A DNA stretch of 64,000 nucleotides. Source: Siphonodentalium dalli (lineage: Eukaryota > Mollusca > Scaphopoda > Gadilida > Siphonodentaliidae). The notes beneath the pieces were generated by a model that was not told the origin of the DNA, ran no database searches, and worked only from the letters and a program-made list of their open reading frames with translations. Position numbers and translations under genes: made by a program. The DNA lies in NCBI GenBank assembly GCA_032622095.1, contig CP136062.1:130835282-130899281 (forward strand), written 5' to 3'. Positions 25,899-40,800 of the stretch are shown here, in pieces (within the stretch, counting starts at the first letter, position 1; every line of letters begins with the position of its first letter).

Positions 25899-28800
25899 TC
25901 ACCTTTCAACTTCTGGAAGATTCACATTAGATTTGCTATGACTCTGTAGTCGACAGAATACACATAGTGTCACATCCCGGAAGCTTTCCATTTGTGCCAT
26001 TGAGAATGGTTTGCCACAGCCAGTGCACTGTAAAAAAAAAATGTGGAAAGACTATTAGGCAAGTCATTGGAGAGCTATCTTTGGATATTTCGGTTCTTTG
26101 TGATAGGATTGTGAAAATGTATATTTAAATGCATGACAATTTGTGTTACAAGGATTGAAGGATTGATATGGAGCCATGTATAAATTTTGGGATAAAAAGG
26201 AATTACCAATATGTCAAACCAGGAAGAAGCATAATATGCTTTTATAAAGCCAAATGATGGTACATTGTATTTACTTTAGACAGATACTTATGAGGCAAAT
26301 ACATTAAGAGTAAAATCTATACATTATTTTGCATCTTTATTCTTTAATACATGTAACACCAAATGATTTGGTTTCAAAACTTTCAAGAAAATTAAAGAAA
26401 ATCGCTGGTGAATTTAAACCGAAGGTTCATAAATATTCCTCTACATATGTACTTCCCAAACCAACCGCAAAATAACGAAAACTCTACTGATAATCCAGTC
26501 ATTATCAAGTTGGCTGCCACTAAGAGTTGACTCATAGTAAACGGTACCATAGGAACTGCTACTACGACTTAATCTGTGGTGGCTATCATTTGAGGGACAT
26601 GTCCAATCTATTGTTGACAATTATTCAAATTATTAAATGTCAATTATACCCTGGGGAAAAAGTGGCTAAAAATGTTTTTATTTGGCAAATAAATATCTGG
26701 AAATGGGTAAACTTTTGACTACAAGCTTTTTTGGGCCAGTGCGAACACTAACTTGTAGCTGGTATCAGTGATGTAACACTGGTAAATTCAATCCCACTGC
26801 CAACTACAAGTTATCTCGTAATAGCCTTATGACATGTTTCAGCATCATATAACCCAATATTGGTTGAATCATCACTCATACGTACATAGAATATCAACTA
26901 CTATTGGCAAAATATGAAATCCCATGTTGGAATATGAAATTACTCATTAGTTTTCGGCAGTAAACGTGTTAATACTACATTTTGGGTTCACTATCAAACA
27001 GGTCAACACAAATTCTACATCACTTTTTGTACAATAAAACCAAACTCACTGTAAGCATCTTAACACCAATTGATCTCTTATTTTCCAGAACCACAGGTAT
27101 TTTATCTGTGTCATCGATGTTCCAGCATCTCAGAGTTTTATCCTGGAATGAAGAGGAGGGACAAACACATTAACCCATAACTGGAGCTTTCTGAAATTTT
27201 GTGAAAACCCTGTGCCAATGAATTCTCTTATATATGCGAGTCTCCCATAGAGAGCCCCGCATATATATAAGAGAATACAATGGCCTAAAAATGTTTACCT
27301 TGACCTTGTAAGCCAGTGCATTCTCTTATATATGCAAGGCTCCTTATGGGAAGACTATAATTAAATATCACATCATCATGGTCACTTATATTCTATCTCA
27401 GGTTAAATTGGCCCCTTCTATAATCCTCCACAATTAACAGATACATGATACATGTATACTCAAAATGTGTTTAAAAAATTTCACTTGGTGGCGATATATT
27501 CCACTTAAGTATAACTAAAGTCCATAATTGAACACAAAATTAAGAGAAAGAAGTCCAAAACACATTTATGACACGTTGTGTTTAACAGCAGCATAAACAA
27601 ATACACATGTGTTGATGAAATTGGGTCATCACATGTAAAAATACTGACCACAAGGTCAGTCATGATATGTAAGTAGTTGACCAAGAACTCTGCCAGTAAA
27701 CTGTGCTACTACTATGGTCAGTGAGGGTCAAGAATTTAGGTGGGTAATATTATTCCCTGTTTTTCGTTGAGAATTCCATTTTACCATAAATGAAATTTAC
27801 ACAGTTATAACTAAACCTTTTCATGAACTGATTGTGGAATACAGTAATGCTCTAATTAATTGACTCCTTAACCACAGCAGAATTATGGGTAACTTTTCAG
27901 GATTTAGTCGGAAATATGGCTTGTTGCCATTCATCGGAAAGCTCTCGGTGAATGGCAACAAGCCATATTTCCGACTAAATCCTGAAAAGTTACCATAATT
28001 CTGCTGTGGTTAAGGAGTCGATTAATTAGAGCATTACTGTATGATTCTTTACAGTATTTCTCTACAGTACACATCATTTGACAACTCATAAATAAGTTCA
28101 CTATTTAGCATTTTTCAATATATTGAATACACTATACCACCATTGTGGACACAGCACAGGTGGTGACAACATCACTAGCAAGCAGAGCTGTTAAGTTTCA
28201 CGGATTGTCCGTGAGAATCCTGGATTGCCATAGGGAAAAACCCAAAATACGGAAGACCACCAATTTCTACTGCTTGTGCAGAAACATTAAAACAAACTGT
28301 CGATAACATTAATTTTCACACACTTCATAGCCATGCAAGCTGTCGTAAAAGTATAAACAAAAGATTTAATAACACAACTTAGGATTATGTAAGCGAGCAT
28401 GAATGACAATGTCTGGGCACAGTGCAAATAGAATCCAATAGAAGTGAGAACAATCTACATATTTAACAGGAATTAGAACAGGAAGTTAGCAGGCGTTCTT
28501 GACCTTTGAATGCAGGCGATTTTGCATTGTATTTTTTTATATTAGCATGCATGTATCACAAACTCACAGTAGCTGTATAAAACTTTGTTTTAATTACTGT
28601 TTTATTCAGGTATATATATTTATAAAATAACCATAAATAGAAACTCATAAAACTGTAATCTTTATCATAAAAATGATAAATAAACAGATGGAAATCAAAT
28701 TAAAATTATTTTTGGAACATGAGCATATTTGGGCATACCTCCCGCAAAAATTTCCCAGATGGCCATTTTCAAAACTTAACATGTCTGCTGGGCAGACTAA

Positions 28801-31800
28801 CACATATTGCTGTAAGTAATGGATTATCTTAGTGTGGATACTAAAAGTATGTAATTGCGATTTTACCTTTGAGCATGACATAAGCCATTTCTTATCAGAA
28901 GTGAAGGCCACATCCTCCACCCAGTCAGTATGACCCTGAAAGACAAACATCCAAATTTATAAATTATTGATATCCATTGACCAATCAAAATGAAGTGATA
29001 GAGCAAACATCAAACTGTCTAAACATGTAACAGGCAATCTGAATTTTGAAAACTTGTGTAAGATGCACTGCGAATATTTGCGATTTGATATCTTCGGTGC
29101 GATTCGGTGTCCCCCAATTCAATTATATTTGAATATCCAATATGTCCTCATCATTGACACAATATTCGGGATTTTGTACAGTGTGATGAAAATATGAATG
29201 ACATATGCACATTTCTTGATGTAAACATATTTTATTCCAATACTAATTAACAATACATGTGACATATATGAACATTTAACAAAAGTTTTGACAATATTGT
29301 ATAGATATGTGAATTGGAAAGGGGATTAAACACAATGTACAATTCTTGATGTAACACTCGTGGTGTTCATTTAGGTATATAATGTCCAAATGTGTGCAGT
29401 GGCACACTGTGCAAACATGTCTAAAATTTGATGATCAATCAGTAACTGTTAAATTTTAATTGTGAATCCCCCACGAGTATTTACGACACCTATTTTTGTA
29501 AAATGCACAAGAGATGGGTGTTAACATATCGCATTCTTATTCCAAGTGGAATGTGTTCAAGAGGTACACAGAACGCTAATCATCAATGGCCAGATCCCAT
29601 AACTTTAGGGTTTAAACTATCAAATTATTCTGTTCTGACAGTGATATTCGAAGTGTTTAATATCATGATTAATTGCAAACTGCATTTTGCTTGCAGGTCT
29701 ATATATTATACTGAAGCATTTTAGTTCAATTATATATATCAGTTATACAAACATATTGAGAATCACATAGAATGTTATTTTCGTTCAAAATATACTTACA
29801 CTGCAATTAACTAACACACTTGCAGAAAAGTGCCAATTCGCAGGGCCCTATATTTGGGTTGCCCATGTGTGCAGATATATACTGTACTGCTAAGTAAATG
29901 ACTCATCGAACTGGGGTGGCACCCCAGTCAGACCACGTTTCGGTTAGACTTTAAACGCGGTTATAAACACGGTTATAAACCGCAAAGTAATCAGAGGATT
30001 GTTCTGCAGTTATGGTTTTACCGCAGTTATAAATGCATATAAATAACCCCAGTTCCTGGATCAATTACTTAGGGCAGTATAGTAATAAACAAAGTTTTTT
30101 ATCAGTCTTTCAACTGCTGATATTCAAAATTAATTCAGCTATACATGTAAATGCTGATTGATGTTACCTCAAACAGGCATGTGAATTTCTGTGAAGATAT
30201 CATGAGAAATGCAGTGCCAAAATAATTGTGGACACGCCATATTGTGACAGTATCAGTTTTTTTTTTTAGAGCACAGACCGCCCAGATGGTCAATTTCACT
30301 GAGACCATGGCCTACACTGCATGTACATGTACCAGTATAAATAATTGGTAAGCAGCTTGGCCATCAATGGATGGATTACAGTGACCTAATATGCTATGCA
30401 CCTTCAACACTGAGCCACTAGGGGCCCTGTGTGGACGGGGTTGACATTATCAGGCTTGTTTGTCATGCCATGATGTACAACTCAAACCTTGTTGTTGTAT
30501 CACTATGTCACAACAAACTATCGCGGTCATTTGTTGAACTTATAATATTATCTGAACATTTCCAACCAACTAATATAAATCCATTGGCACTTGTTTTATC
30601 TTTTTGTCTGTCTGTCATCTGCTTTTATTACCTGAACAACCCTCCAAATGTTTAACTGACCATTCCAATGTATACTTTTATAAGTGAATGGTAGAGTCCA
30701 ATCAGTATAGAAAGGGTTAAATAAAAAAAAAGTTTGTTACAAGTGAAAATTCTCACTCAACGTGCTATTTTATGCACCAGAATCTAAACAAAGAACTAGA
30801 TATGTTTTGCGAAAATTAGCCTGAAACCCTGAATAAATCTTTAGCATAAGTTATCAAGTGGGATGCTAGCATTATATGAATGATACATTACCTGCAGCTT
30901 GAGTTTTTGAATACTGTTCTCGGAGTCCCATACAATTGCTGTGTTGTCATAGGAGCCAGTTGCCAGCATTGATCCTGAAGAGAATCAAGAAAGAGAAATA
31001 ATCATCAAATTACATTGCACAAACACAGACAGAAACGACTCACATTTTGCTCAGGATCACCCATATTTCATGTGATGTAATAATTAAAAGTATTTTGACA
31101 TTATCCATTGTCCATATTTATGGACAATCTCAGTAAACTTCTTACCCACCAAGCCTGAGTTTAGTGTGCCTGTCATTTGCAGAATGAGGTCCCCAGAGTG
31201 TTAATTTAGTGATGCTATCCCGCATAGCGGGCTAGCATAACTAAATTCTCCCTCTGGGGACTTCATTCTGCTTAGGCCTCTTCTTTGGAAAGTTTCTTTA
31301 TTATCAAATTTCTATAGAAACTTCTTCACATAGATTCAAGTAGCTTCTCTATATCCCCCAAATTGGTGGATGACACATTGCATAATCAAGGTTCCCATCA
31401 CAATATTCATCATTTGGGAACTTCAATCTGATTGAGTTTATGTCTCCCATAGCAGATGAGGCCTATGCATAATGAGGTCCCCAGAGGGTGAATTTGGTGA
31501 TGCTAGCCTGCTGTGTGGGATAGCATCACTAAATTCACCCTGAGGGGACCTCATTCTGCAAATGACAGACACACTAAACTCAGACTTGTGACTGATTTGA
31601 AGTTAAAATTCTCTATCTAATCCTGTCTATTCATCACCATTGCTTCACGCTACCGGTAACACCCAGAGGGCTCATATCACTAGAATCGAATAGTATATAT
31701 AATAGCATAAATGTCTTACCATCTTCACTAAAGCTACATGAGCTCACACAGCCATCATGACCTCCTTCCAAGCAAGATGGACCATGTGACCTACAAACAA

Positions 31801-34800
31801 AGACAGTAAATGACTGATGAGGTGCACAACAGACTGCTAAATGAAGTATATGTATTTGGTTATTTAGTGTTAACTTAGAAGATAAACGTACCCTGTTTCG
31901 TTGTACATTATGGGATTCGAGCATGAAAACAGTTTGTGAACGAGCCGGCAAATATGGTCTTTTAAAATACAGCACAAACAGTTTGATTAAAAATATTTTT
32001 TAAAAGTTAAAGAATATTATGGACTTGTTTGAGTTTGTGAAACTGATAAGTTAGTAATCAGGCGCTATGCCAACTTGGGGTACGTATCATTCTACTAACA
32101 TCACTGAAAATTTCAAAGAAATCGACCATACCACTCCCAAGAAAAATTTGTCTGAACTACGCTCAATTGTAAATATTTACATCACGATTCGGGACGCAAC
32201 TATCGGCAATAAACTCACACAAATGATTTTGACATTGAGAGTCATTGCGTTTAATTAATATATAAGAATGGAAATGTGCGTAGTCAATTTGGATTAATAT
32301 TCGTAGAAATAACATCATTGAGCACCGACAACAGCCGAGGATCTCCGAGTGTCTTCATAAATAAGCTTCCCCAGGGCCTCTATCATTGTCGGTACGCGAT
32401 AAGGCGTTTCAATTTGATCTTGTATATTCATGCGATAATAATGGTCTCTGGTGACAATAAATTAATGATAGAACAGTCCTCCTGCATTTATCAGCAACAT
32501 AGCGACAGTGCGAGGGGGTTCCAGGCAGGAACATAATATTACTAATATAATAATAAGTAATTATTATAAAAATTATATACCATATCAAAGTAGAAGATGC
32601 CAGCTTCATGCTCCGCATTGCTGTGAAATTTTAAAGTGGTGTCATTGCTATGGGAACGGCGTGTAAACAATGTAGACACATTTTGAGGAAAAACACTTTA
32701 AAATAAAGGTAATTCTATTCAGTAGACTGAAACCGATGGTGAAGATGCTGTTTTTGAGTTATTTTTCCATGATGTCCATTTTCAAACTACTCCAATGTCA
32801 AATGGGGTAAACAGGTGTGTTATGTAGATTGTTTGCCATTTTGGGACAGACATTCTACATTATATGGTTTACGACTAAACATTGTTTGTGTATATTTCAT
32901 TTTATTACTAATTTCATTAGTTGGTGCACCTATCACAGAAAAGTGTTCGCATTTTTATATTTTCGATTCTGATAACTAAACCATCTTTTGAAGAAATGTT
33001 GTTATTGTGATTGTTGTTGGAATCTGATGTTACGGGGACCATGGAATCGGATAATGTACCTATATCGGAATATTTTTAATTTATTTATTAGTCTGAATTT
33101 TCCAACCATTAATAGTTTTCAAGAATGCCATATATCACCCACCATGCGTCTTCCGCTAGCGCCATGTCACTCACTGGTAGGTATACATAGTTAGAAAGAA
33201 CCACGGCATTGAAGTTCAATGACCAAACATAACTTATGTATCGTGTTATGCTCAACTGTTATAATTTATTGACTATACAAAATTGCGATTTGACTCAAAG
33301 TATATTTGAGTAAAAATAATGTGTTCCGTGGATCAATGTAAACGATTAAAATCCATGTTGACTTTGTATAACAAACTGAAGAACCGTTCTATCATTAAAT
33401 ACTTTTCAACAGAGACCGTTGTTCTCGCATGGACAAATAAGATACATCAGAAACGCCTTATCGCGCACCGAAAATGATAGAGACGCTGGGGAAACATGGA
33501 AAAAAACGTCACAAACATGGTGGTATATCGGGAATGCATTTTATTTCCGAAAACGCTGCCTGCATCACTCGGAAGATCGGTTGATTAGAAAAATGTAACC
33601 GGAACAGATGAAACGATATCAGATTTACGCAAAAAATTTAACAAACAAAACGCCTTTTTTTAGCACTATATCGACGAATTCGATCGGCAACAGTTTACAT
33701 ATGCATGTTTTGAGACCCCTTCTCCCGAATAACCTATACACACATTTTAGGGTTCGAATGAGCCATGTCCGTTTAAAATGACTGGATGGTGAAGCGATGC
33801 ACAATCGCAGTCCAAAACTGACCAAACCAAAAACTGCTGTGCTTCCAGTGTCTCCGTTCTATACCATCATTGCAAATGGCAGAACTTACTGAACAACCGC
33901 AGACAAAACGCATGGTATGCGCGGCACCACACTGCCAGATTAGGACACCGATGCAATTTTGCATGCCATGCGCAAGCACTCATTGCATTCAGTGCGTTCT
34001 AATTCAATGAAGGAAGGGCCTGAACGTAACACACCCATGTGAGTGGTTAAACACAGACAACGTACAGTAATGCTCTAATTAATCGACTGCTTAACCACAG
34101 CAGAATTATGGGTAACTTTCAAGATTTAGTCAGAAATATGGCTTGTTGCCATTCATCGGAAAGCTCTCGGCGAGAACTTTCCGATGAATGTATTTCCGAC
34201 TAAATCCTGAAAAGTTACCCATAATTCTGCTGTGGTTAAGAAGTCGATTACTTAGAGCATTACTGTATGTCATCACAACAGACTAATGCAACATAAATGG
34301 GTAGAACACCAAATAGGAAATGTGAGATACAAACCTGTAACCGCCAGTAGCAATGTCCCACAGATTAACCGTCTTATCCCAAGAGGCAGTGGCAAACTTT
34401 CTTTCATCATTTGAAATGGCAGCACTTGATATCACGTTGATATGTCCTCTGTATAGTAAAATGAATTAGATGTTAGCAATCTGTGGTGTCCACCATGAAA
34501 GTAACCTTTTACACACCATGGGCAATGAAAGTAACCTTTAACACACCAGGGAGACATTTTTGAGATTTAATGCATGTCTAAGTTGATAAATAACAAATAA
34601 AGTAAATAAAATAAACTATTTGGTACATCTACTTTTGAGTAAGTTAGTAAGTTGAGTAGCTCACATTGACATGTTCTATGTCAGCTCGGGATGTGCAGGT
34701 CACCATATTATATGGATGTAAGAGAATAATCATGCGAGTAATAAATAATACGCTTGTTGGGCCCCAAGTACATTCTTGGAGCACACACAGAACTACACTC

Positions 34801-37800
34801 ACAACCTGTTGTACTGTACATGCCATAATGACTAAGACCAAATGATGGTGTTCATAAACCCTAGCTTCCATGACTGGAGCTTCCTGAAATTTTGCGAAAA
34901 CCAGAGCCTCACATATATAAGAGAATACAGTTCCCGTCATGAAAGGGTTAAACCATCAGAGAATATAGTAGCAGATGATTATCGTTAGATAGAAATTACC
35001 CGATGGTGAAAATGGACTTACTCTAGCTTAATTGTTATGTTGTAAGTTTTGAGGTCAAGGAACTTTGTTGTTTTATCCATGGATGTTGTGATAACTTTGT
35101 CATCTCTTGGAGCAAATGCACAACTTGTCAATGTATTTTCATGTATTTCTGGAAGAGATGGAAGCATAACTTAATTAAAAAGCTCATTAATGCACATTCA
35201 ATAAATTTATCCAATCACTAAAAATACTCAGTAGAACAATATGCCAGAAGATTTTATTATAGTGCTTATATATTCCCTCTGATATACATAAATAAATAAC
35301 AACATAATGTGCGGTATATATGAATATATGAATCCCGCATGATGTGTGATATCAAGAGTCATAGCATCGTGAAATTGTCTCCCATAGGAATTCTCGCAGA
35401 TGTAAGAGAATGCACTGGCTTACCTGGTCAAGGTAAATATTGTTAGGCCAATGTATTCTCTTATATGTGAGGCTCCCTATGGGAGACTTGCATATAAGAT
35501 AATCCATTGGCACAGGGTTTTTGCAAAATTTCAGGAAGCTCCAGTCACGGAAGGGTTAAATGAATGTAATGCGAAGGCACAACTTGCCCTAACAGTGATA
35601 GCTGGAACCGTAATAACTTGAAGTTAATTTGTAATTACACCATTTTAACTATCCATATATCCGCTCATTTTAATTTTTTAATTTCTAGAACCACAAATGA
35701 TGGAAATGATGGCATGGCAGATTGACTGATATTATAAAGGAATGACCTTGATTCCTTTCTCAACACCTCAATATATTAATAGTGAACTGAGGAGATTAGT
35801 GGTAACAGTTTAAAGGAACTCAATCCGATTTGATGGTCCCCATATCATCAGATTCCAACAACATTTTTGAATTGCTGCTTCAGTTATCAGAATTGATGAA
35901 TTGCCCAAAAATAATGCTAACCACAGTCAACTACTGTATAAAATTGCCCAAAACCTGTTATTTATCAACATTTTGTTCAATGAAATTTCACTGGTTTGTC
36001 AGGGTTTGTCAAATATTTGACACAAAAAAGCCACTTGATTTAGAGTTATCCATCTTCATCTGCAATTTGTTCCGAGACCGTCTTCTCGTCAACTTTTTAC
36101 TGGTCCACTAAAAAGTATCGGTGGTGAAAAATAATAGATTTCAAATATTGATATCTGATCTCTCTGAGCCACGAAAGGGTTAACTTACTTTATTAAGTGC
36201 ATCAATTGATGAGAATTTGATTGTCAAACATTATTGAACACAGTAATAAGGTCAGACTTACCACTTTAAAAAATGAATTACCTGGTATCTGATGAATGAG
36301 TTGGCCTGATACAAGATCCCAAATTTTTAGCGTATTGTCATAGTCGGTCCCAGAAATCAACCGCTTTCCATCAAATGATATCCTACAGCAGGTCACCATA
36401 CATTCGTGCTGTCCTGTCCACTGGAAAAAAATATGATTTTAACGTGAGAAAAATAAGAGATAATATTCAAAGGTTACTCGACAGTTCCTTCATTTACAAT
36501 AGTGAAGAGTAACGGAGATGCCTAAAATGGATAGAACCAGTCAAGGTTGTTCGAGTAAACATTGTGATCACTTCAAATTCAAATTCTGATTGAAAAACAT
36601 TAAGTACCGCCCTACATTTCATGTTTTGATGCCAACAATGCAGAAAATGTACCACTGGCATCACTTAATCATGATTGTTTTACAGTAAAAAACCATCAGT
36701 GAAAAGGTGCAATACATAGAGAGAACAACATAAGTGTGTGAACTGGTTGACGTTATTGCATGAGTTTGTTGTGACGCGATGGTAAAACGAGAACCGGAGT
36801 TTCGAGTTTTACCTTGCGGCATGACAAACGAGTGCAATAATGTTAACATGTTCTCACAACTGTGTTGTTCTATAGTATTTATTGCACAGTGAAGATTGTA
36901 GCTTGCAATATACTGAAATTTAGGTTGATATTGTTTTATTTAATTGAAGAAACATCACCAATGACTGATGGACGTACAGACGCGCATTGATCGACATACT
37001 GACAGACAGGTGCAAAACAGTAAACACCAATTTTGTTTATAAAAAGGGGGTATAATGTTTATTTGAAACCCATACATTGTAGTATGTCGATATTATGTGT
37101 CCGTCATCTATATACATGTTGCACATCTCCAATATGTGGGTAACAATAATCTCAAGTTTCAAATATCTACGATCAAAACTGTAGGAGGAGTTGATTACAC
37201 CATGAAGGTACCCTCATACAGAAAATTATAAAAAATGTTAAAATTTTCCAAGTCGAAAAGGGTTAATAACTCAGTCAAAAAATAATTTTTCCGTCATCTA
37301 TATACATGTTGCACATCTTCAATATATGGGCAACAATATTCTTAAATTTCAAAGCTCTGGGATGAAATATGTAGGAGGAGATGATTAAACCATGAAGGTA
37401 CTCAAAAGTGTGACGAACAGACGAATGGACAGACAGAGCCCGTTTCTATAGTCCCCCGAAAATAAATTTTTCGGGGGACAATAATTGCTCGTCTTTGAGC
37501 CAATCTACCACTCAATTTATATATACTATTAGGCATACATACCAGCAGGGATGCGGTTTCTGTATCCCACACATTTAACTTCTTATCCCATCCAGATGTT
37601 GCTACCCTAAAGGATATATGTGGATGAAGTAAGCAGGAAGAAAAACACTGATACTCATTTTAATCCACTGATCTGAATTGCTAAATCTATTTCTTATCTG
37701 ATTAAATCACCAGATTTGCAATATTAAACACATGAAGTTGACTATTTTTTTAATTATCCCTGAATTATTACTGTTCAAGCTATTACATTGTAATTTTAAT

Positions 37801-40800
37801 GTGTAATATTAAAGACATATTGTGGACTTGTTCTGGTATGTTAAACTGATAAGTTAGCAATCAAGCGCTATGTCAACTGGAGGAACGTAGCATTTTAGCA
37901 ACATTGCCGAAAATTTCAAGCAAATCGACCGTACCATTGCATAGAAATCATCATCTGAGACTGAACTACCAATAATTGTAAATATTTACTTCTCGATTCG
38001 GGACCCAACTATCTGCGATAGACTAACGAAAAAGATTTCACCTTCGATAATCAATGCAATTAATTAATATATAAGAATTATGATGTATGTTGCCAATTTG
38101 GATATAATATTTGTAAAAATAACTACTTTGAGCAAGATTATTCTCCATTTCTATTTGATCACCTTACCGCAGTGTTTCACATCACTTTAATCTGCAATAA
38201 ATATATTCTGTATTAAATATAATCGCTTTTCAAAAGAATCCAAAATTTTATGATGTGCACACTAATTTTTCAAAATCACGAATAGTTCATGTGATATCAG
38301 GTTGAGTGCCTTACTCATTTTAGCCCATCTATTGTTTGCAAGCCTTTTATTTTTGCATAACCGATAAGCGAACAAATAATTTTTGCATCAAATTGTATGC
38401 GCTATACTGGTACCGGTATTAAAATAATTGATCACCTGTTGCCTTCACTGTTTGTAGAAGCTTCACTCAGTGGCATCCCACTTTCGTCTGTGAATGTCTG
38501 TAGAATTTTACCAGACTTGAAATCCCACACAATAGCACTGCCATCATCGGATGCTGATAAGATTTTCTCATCATTTTTGAAAAACTGACAGCTTTTAACA
38601 CTCTCTGTGTGTCCACGGAATACTTTCACTCTTACCTAAAAAAAAAGAAGAGCACATTGACGATATAATACCGAAAAATAGTCAATGTTAGACAACCAAA
38701 TATATTACAAAACCATCTGAAATAAAGGAGTTACCATAATCAAAACAGTTATAACAATAACATGATTTTGGATGGCATTAGGGTTATTAGCGGCCGGACA
38801 GAAATGATTAACAGCCCAACATCCTATTAGATGCCAGCTAATATGATGGAGGACTGTTAATTATTTCTGAGGGCCACTAATAGAACCACAATGCCTGAGG
38901 AACTCATGTTATTACTATTATTATCACTCGTGTACCATGACCTAATTATTACCCTGTCTGTTATGCATGTCATATGTTCCTGAAAAAAATAGTCATTAGT
39001 TCCATCAAAACCATTTAATCAATTGTTGTTTAACCCTTCCATGACTGAAGCTTCCTGAAATTTTGTAAAAACCCTGTGCCAATGTATTCTTTTATATACA
39101 TGCGAGTCTCCCATAGGGAGCCTTGCATATATAAGAGAATACATTGGCCTATCAATATTTACCTTGTAAGTCAATGAGTTCTCTTATATATGGGAGACTC
39201 ACATATATAAGAGAATACACTGGCACAGGATCAATGCTCCACCAGCACAGCTCCCGTCATGTAAGGGTTATGAAATAAATACATGGCGCATGGGCGTGTT
39301 TAGTTGAATTTGACCACAAAGAAACTGATTGTAGGAAGACAAATATACATGCCGATGCACTTTGACTATGTATTTATTTCTTTTGTAATTTGACTGAATA
39401 ATTTTGGTGATGGATATGCCGATTTGGTTTCAGAAACACACTATAATAGTCCAGTTTTGACAGGTATAATTTTCCACACAAAAAAGCTTCAAACTGTATT
39501 TGCATCGTCAAAAATTACTGCCTTTCTTGGTCTTTTCTCTTAAGCTTTTCAGTTTTGTAGGCTTATTTCTGTTACTTGTACACCTCAAAATCATAACTAC
39601 ATGTAGCATTGGTAGGTAGGCATTCCATGTCTCTTTCAGATAAAGAAAGCGGGATAACTCCTGAATGGAAAATGTGAACAACGTCAATGAACCCTCTTTT
39701 GAAAGTCCTCATGATGCCAAACATGCATACCAAATTTCATCGAGATCCGATAACCCGTGATTGAGATATATGAGGGGACGGACAGAAATCCAACATTTTC
39801 AGATAAACAAAGAGGGATAACTCTTGAATGGAAAATGTGAACAACGTAAACGAACCCTCTTTTAAAAGCCCTCCTGTCCTGATACCAAACCTGCATACCA
39901 AATTTCAGAGAGATTGAATCACCCATGGTTGAGATATATGAGCGGACGGACAGCGACATGTACTCCTAAATAGCCCCCATGGGATGGGGCTATAATTAAC
40001 TGAACAAAGCAGGTGTTATGTACATCAGTAGACCTTATTGGCCATGTAGTATTCATTTACTGCATTCAGGGAGATCAAGCTATGTACATTTAATCCTCAT
40101 CAGCATTTCACTGGATGATCAGTTCAATTGTAAAGTAGTCTGCGCTATTTAAACACAACCAATTATATTATACATGCATCGATACAAATTTTATATTAAT
40201 AAAATGTTATCCGATCTCGGGGCTGCAATAATTTGATATATAACATACCGGGGTCCAACAATGTATAGGTCACCCTTCTAAAAATAAAATAATAAAAATG
40301 TTTTAAATGTTCCCGGACCCCTGTGGCCTGTGGTTAGGATTATGAAAGTTTCACACAGTGATAGATTTGCATTGATTGTACCATGATTTTTTGTGGTACC
40401 GGTACATTCTAAACAAGAGCAATGCTAGGGCTTGGCAAAATACGCCCTTTAGCCATTTAGAATTGTACTACCGCAAAATAAAATAATAATGTGAGCTTAC
40501 ATTTGAAGAATATCTGATATACCCCTAATTTCAATGCCATAATGCATTTTCTAAGTCGAAATATGGCCATAACTCATGTGAAAATAATTAGACAGAACCC
40601 ATATTCGAACTTGGCCTATAGTTTTAGCTGGGAAATACACATACCAGCTTTGGATCCAATCAAATAATAAAAACTGGAGTTATCAGTCGGAAACCGAACT
40701 GTTACAAAATCGGTCAAATTCTAAGTAAAAAAAGGGCCATAACTCATGTAAAAATAATTAGACGGAACCCATATTTGAACTTGGCCTGTATCATTAAAGG

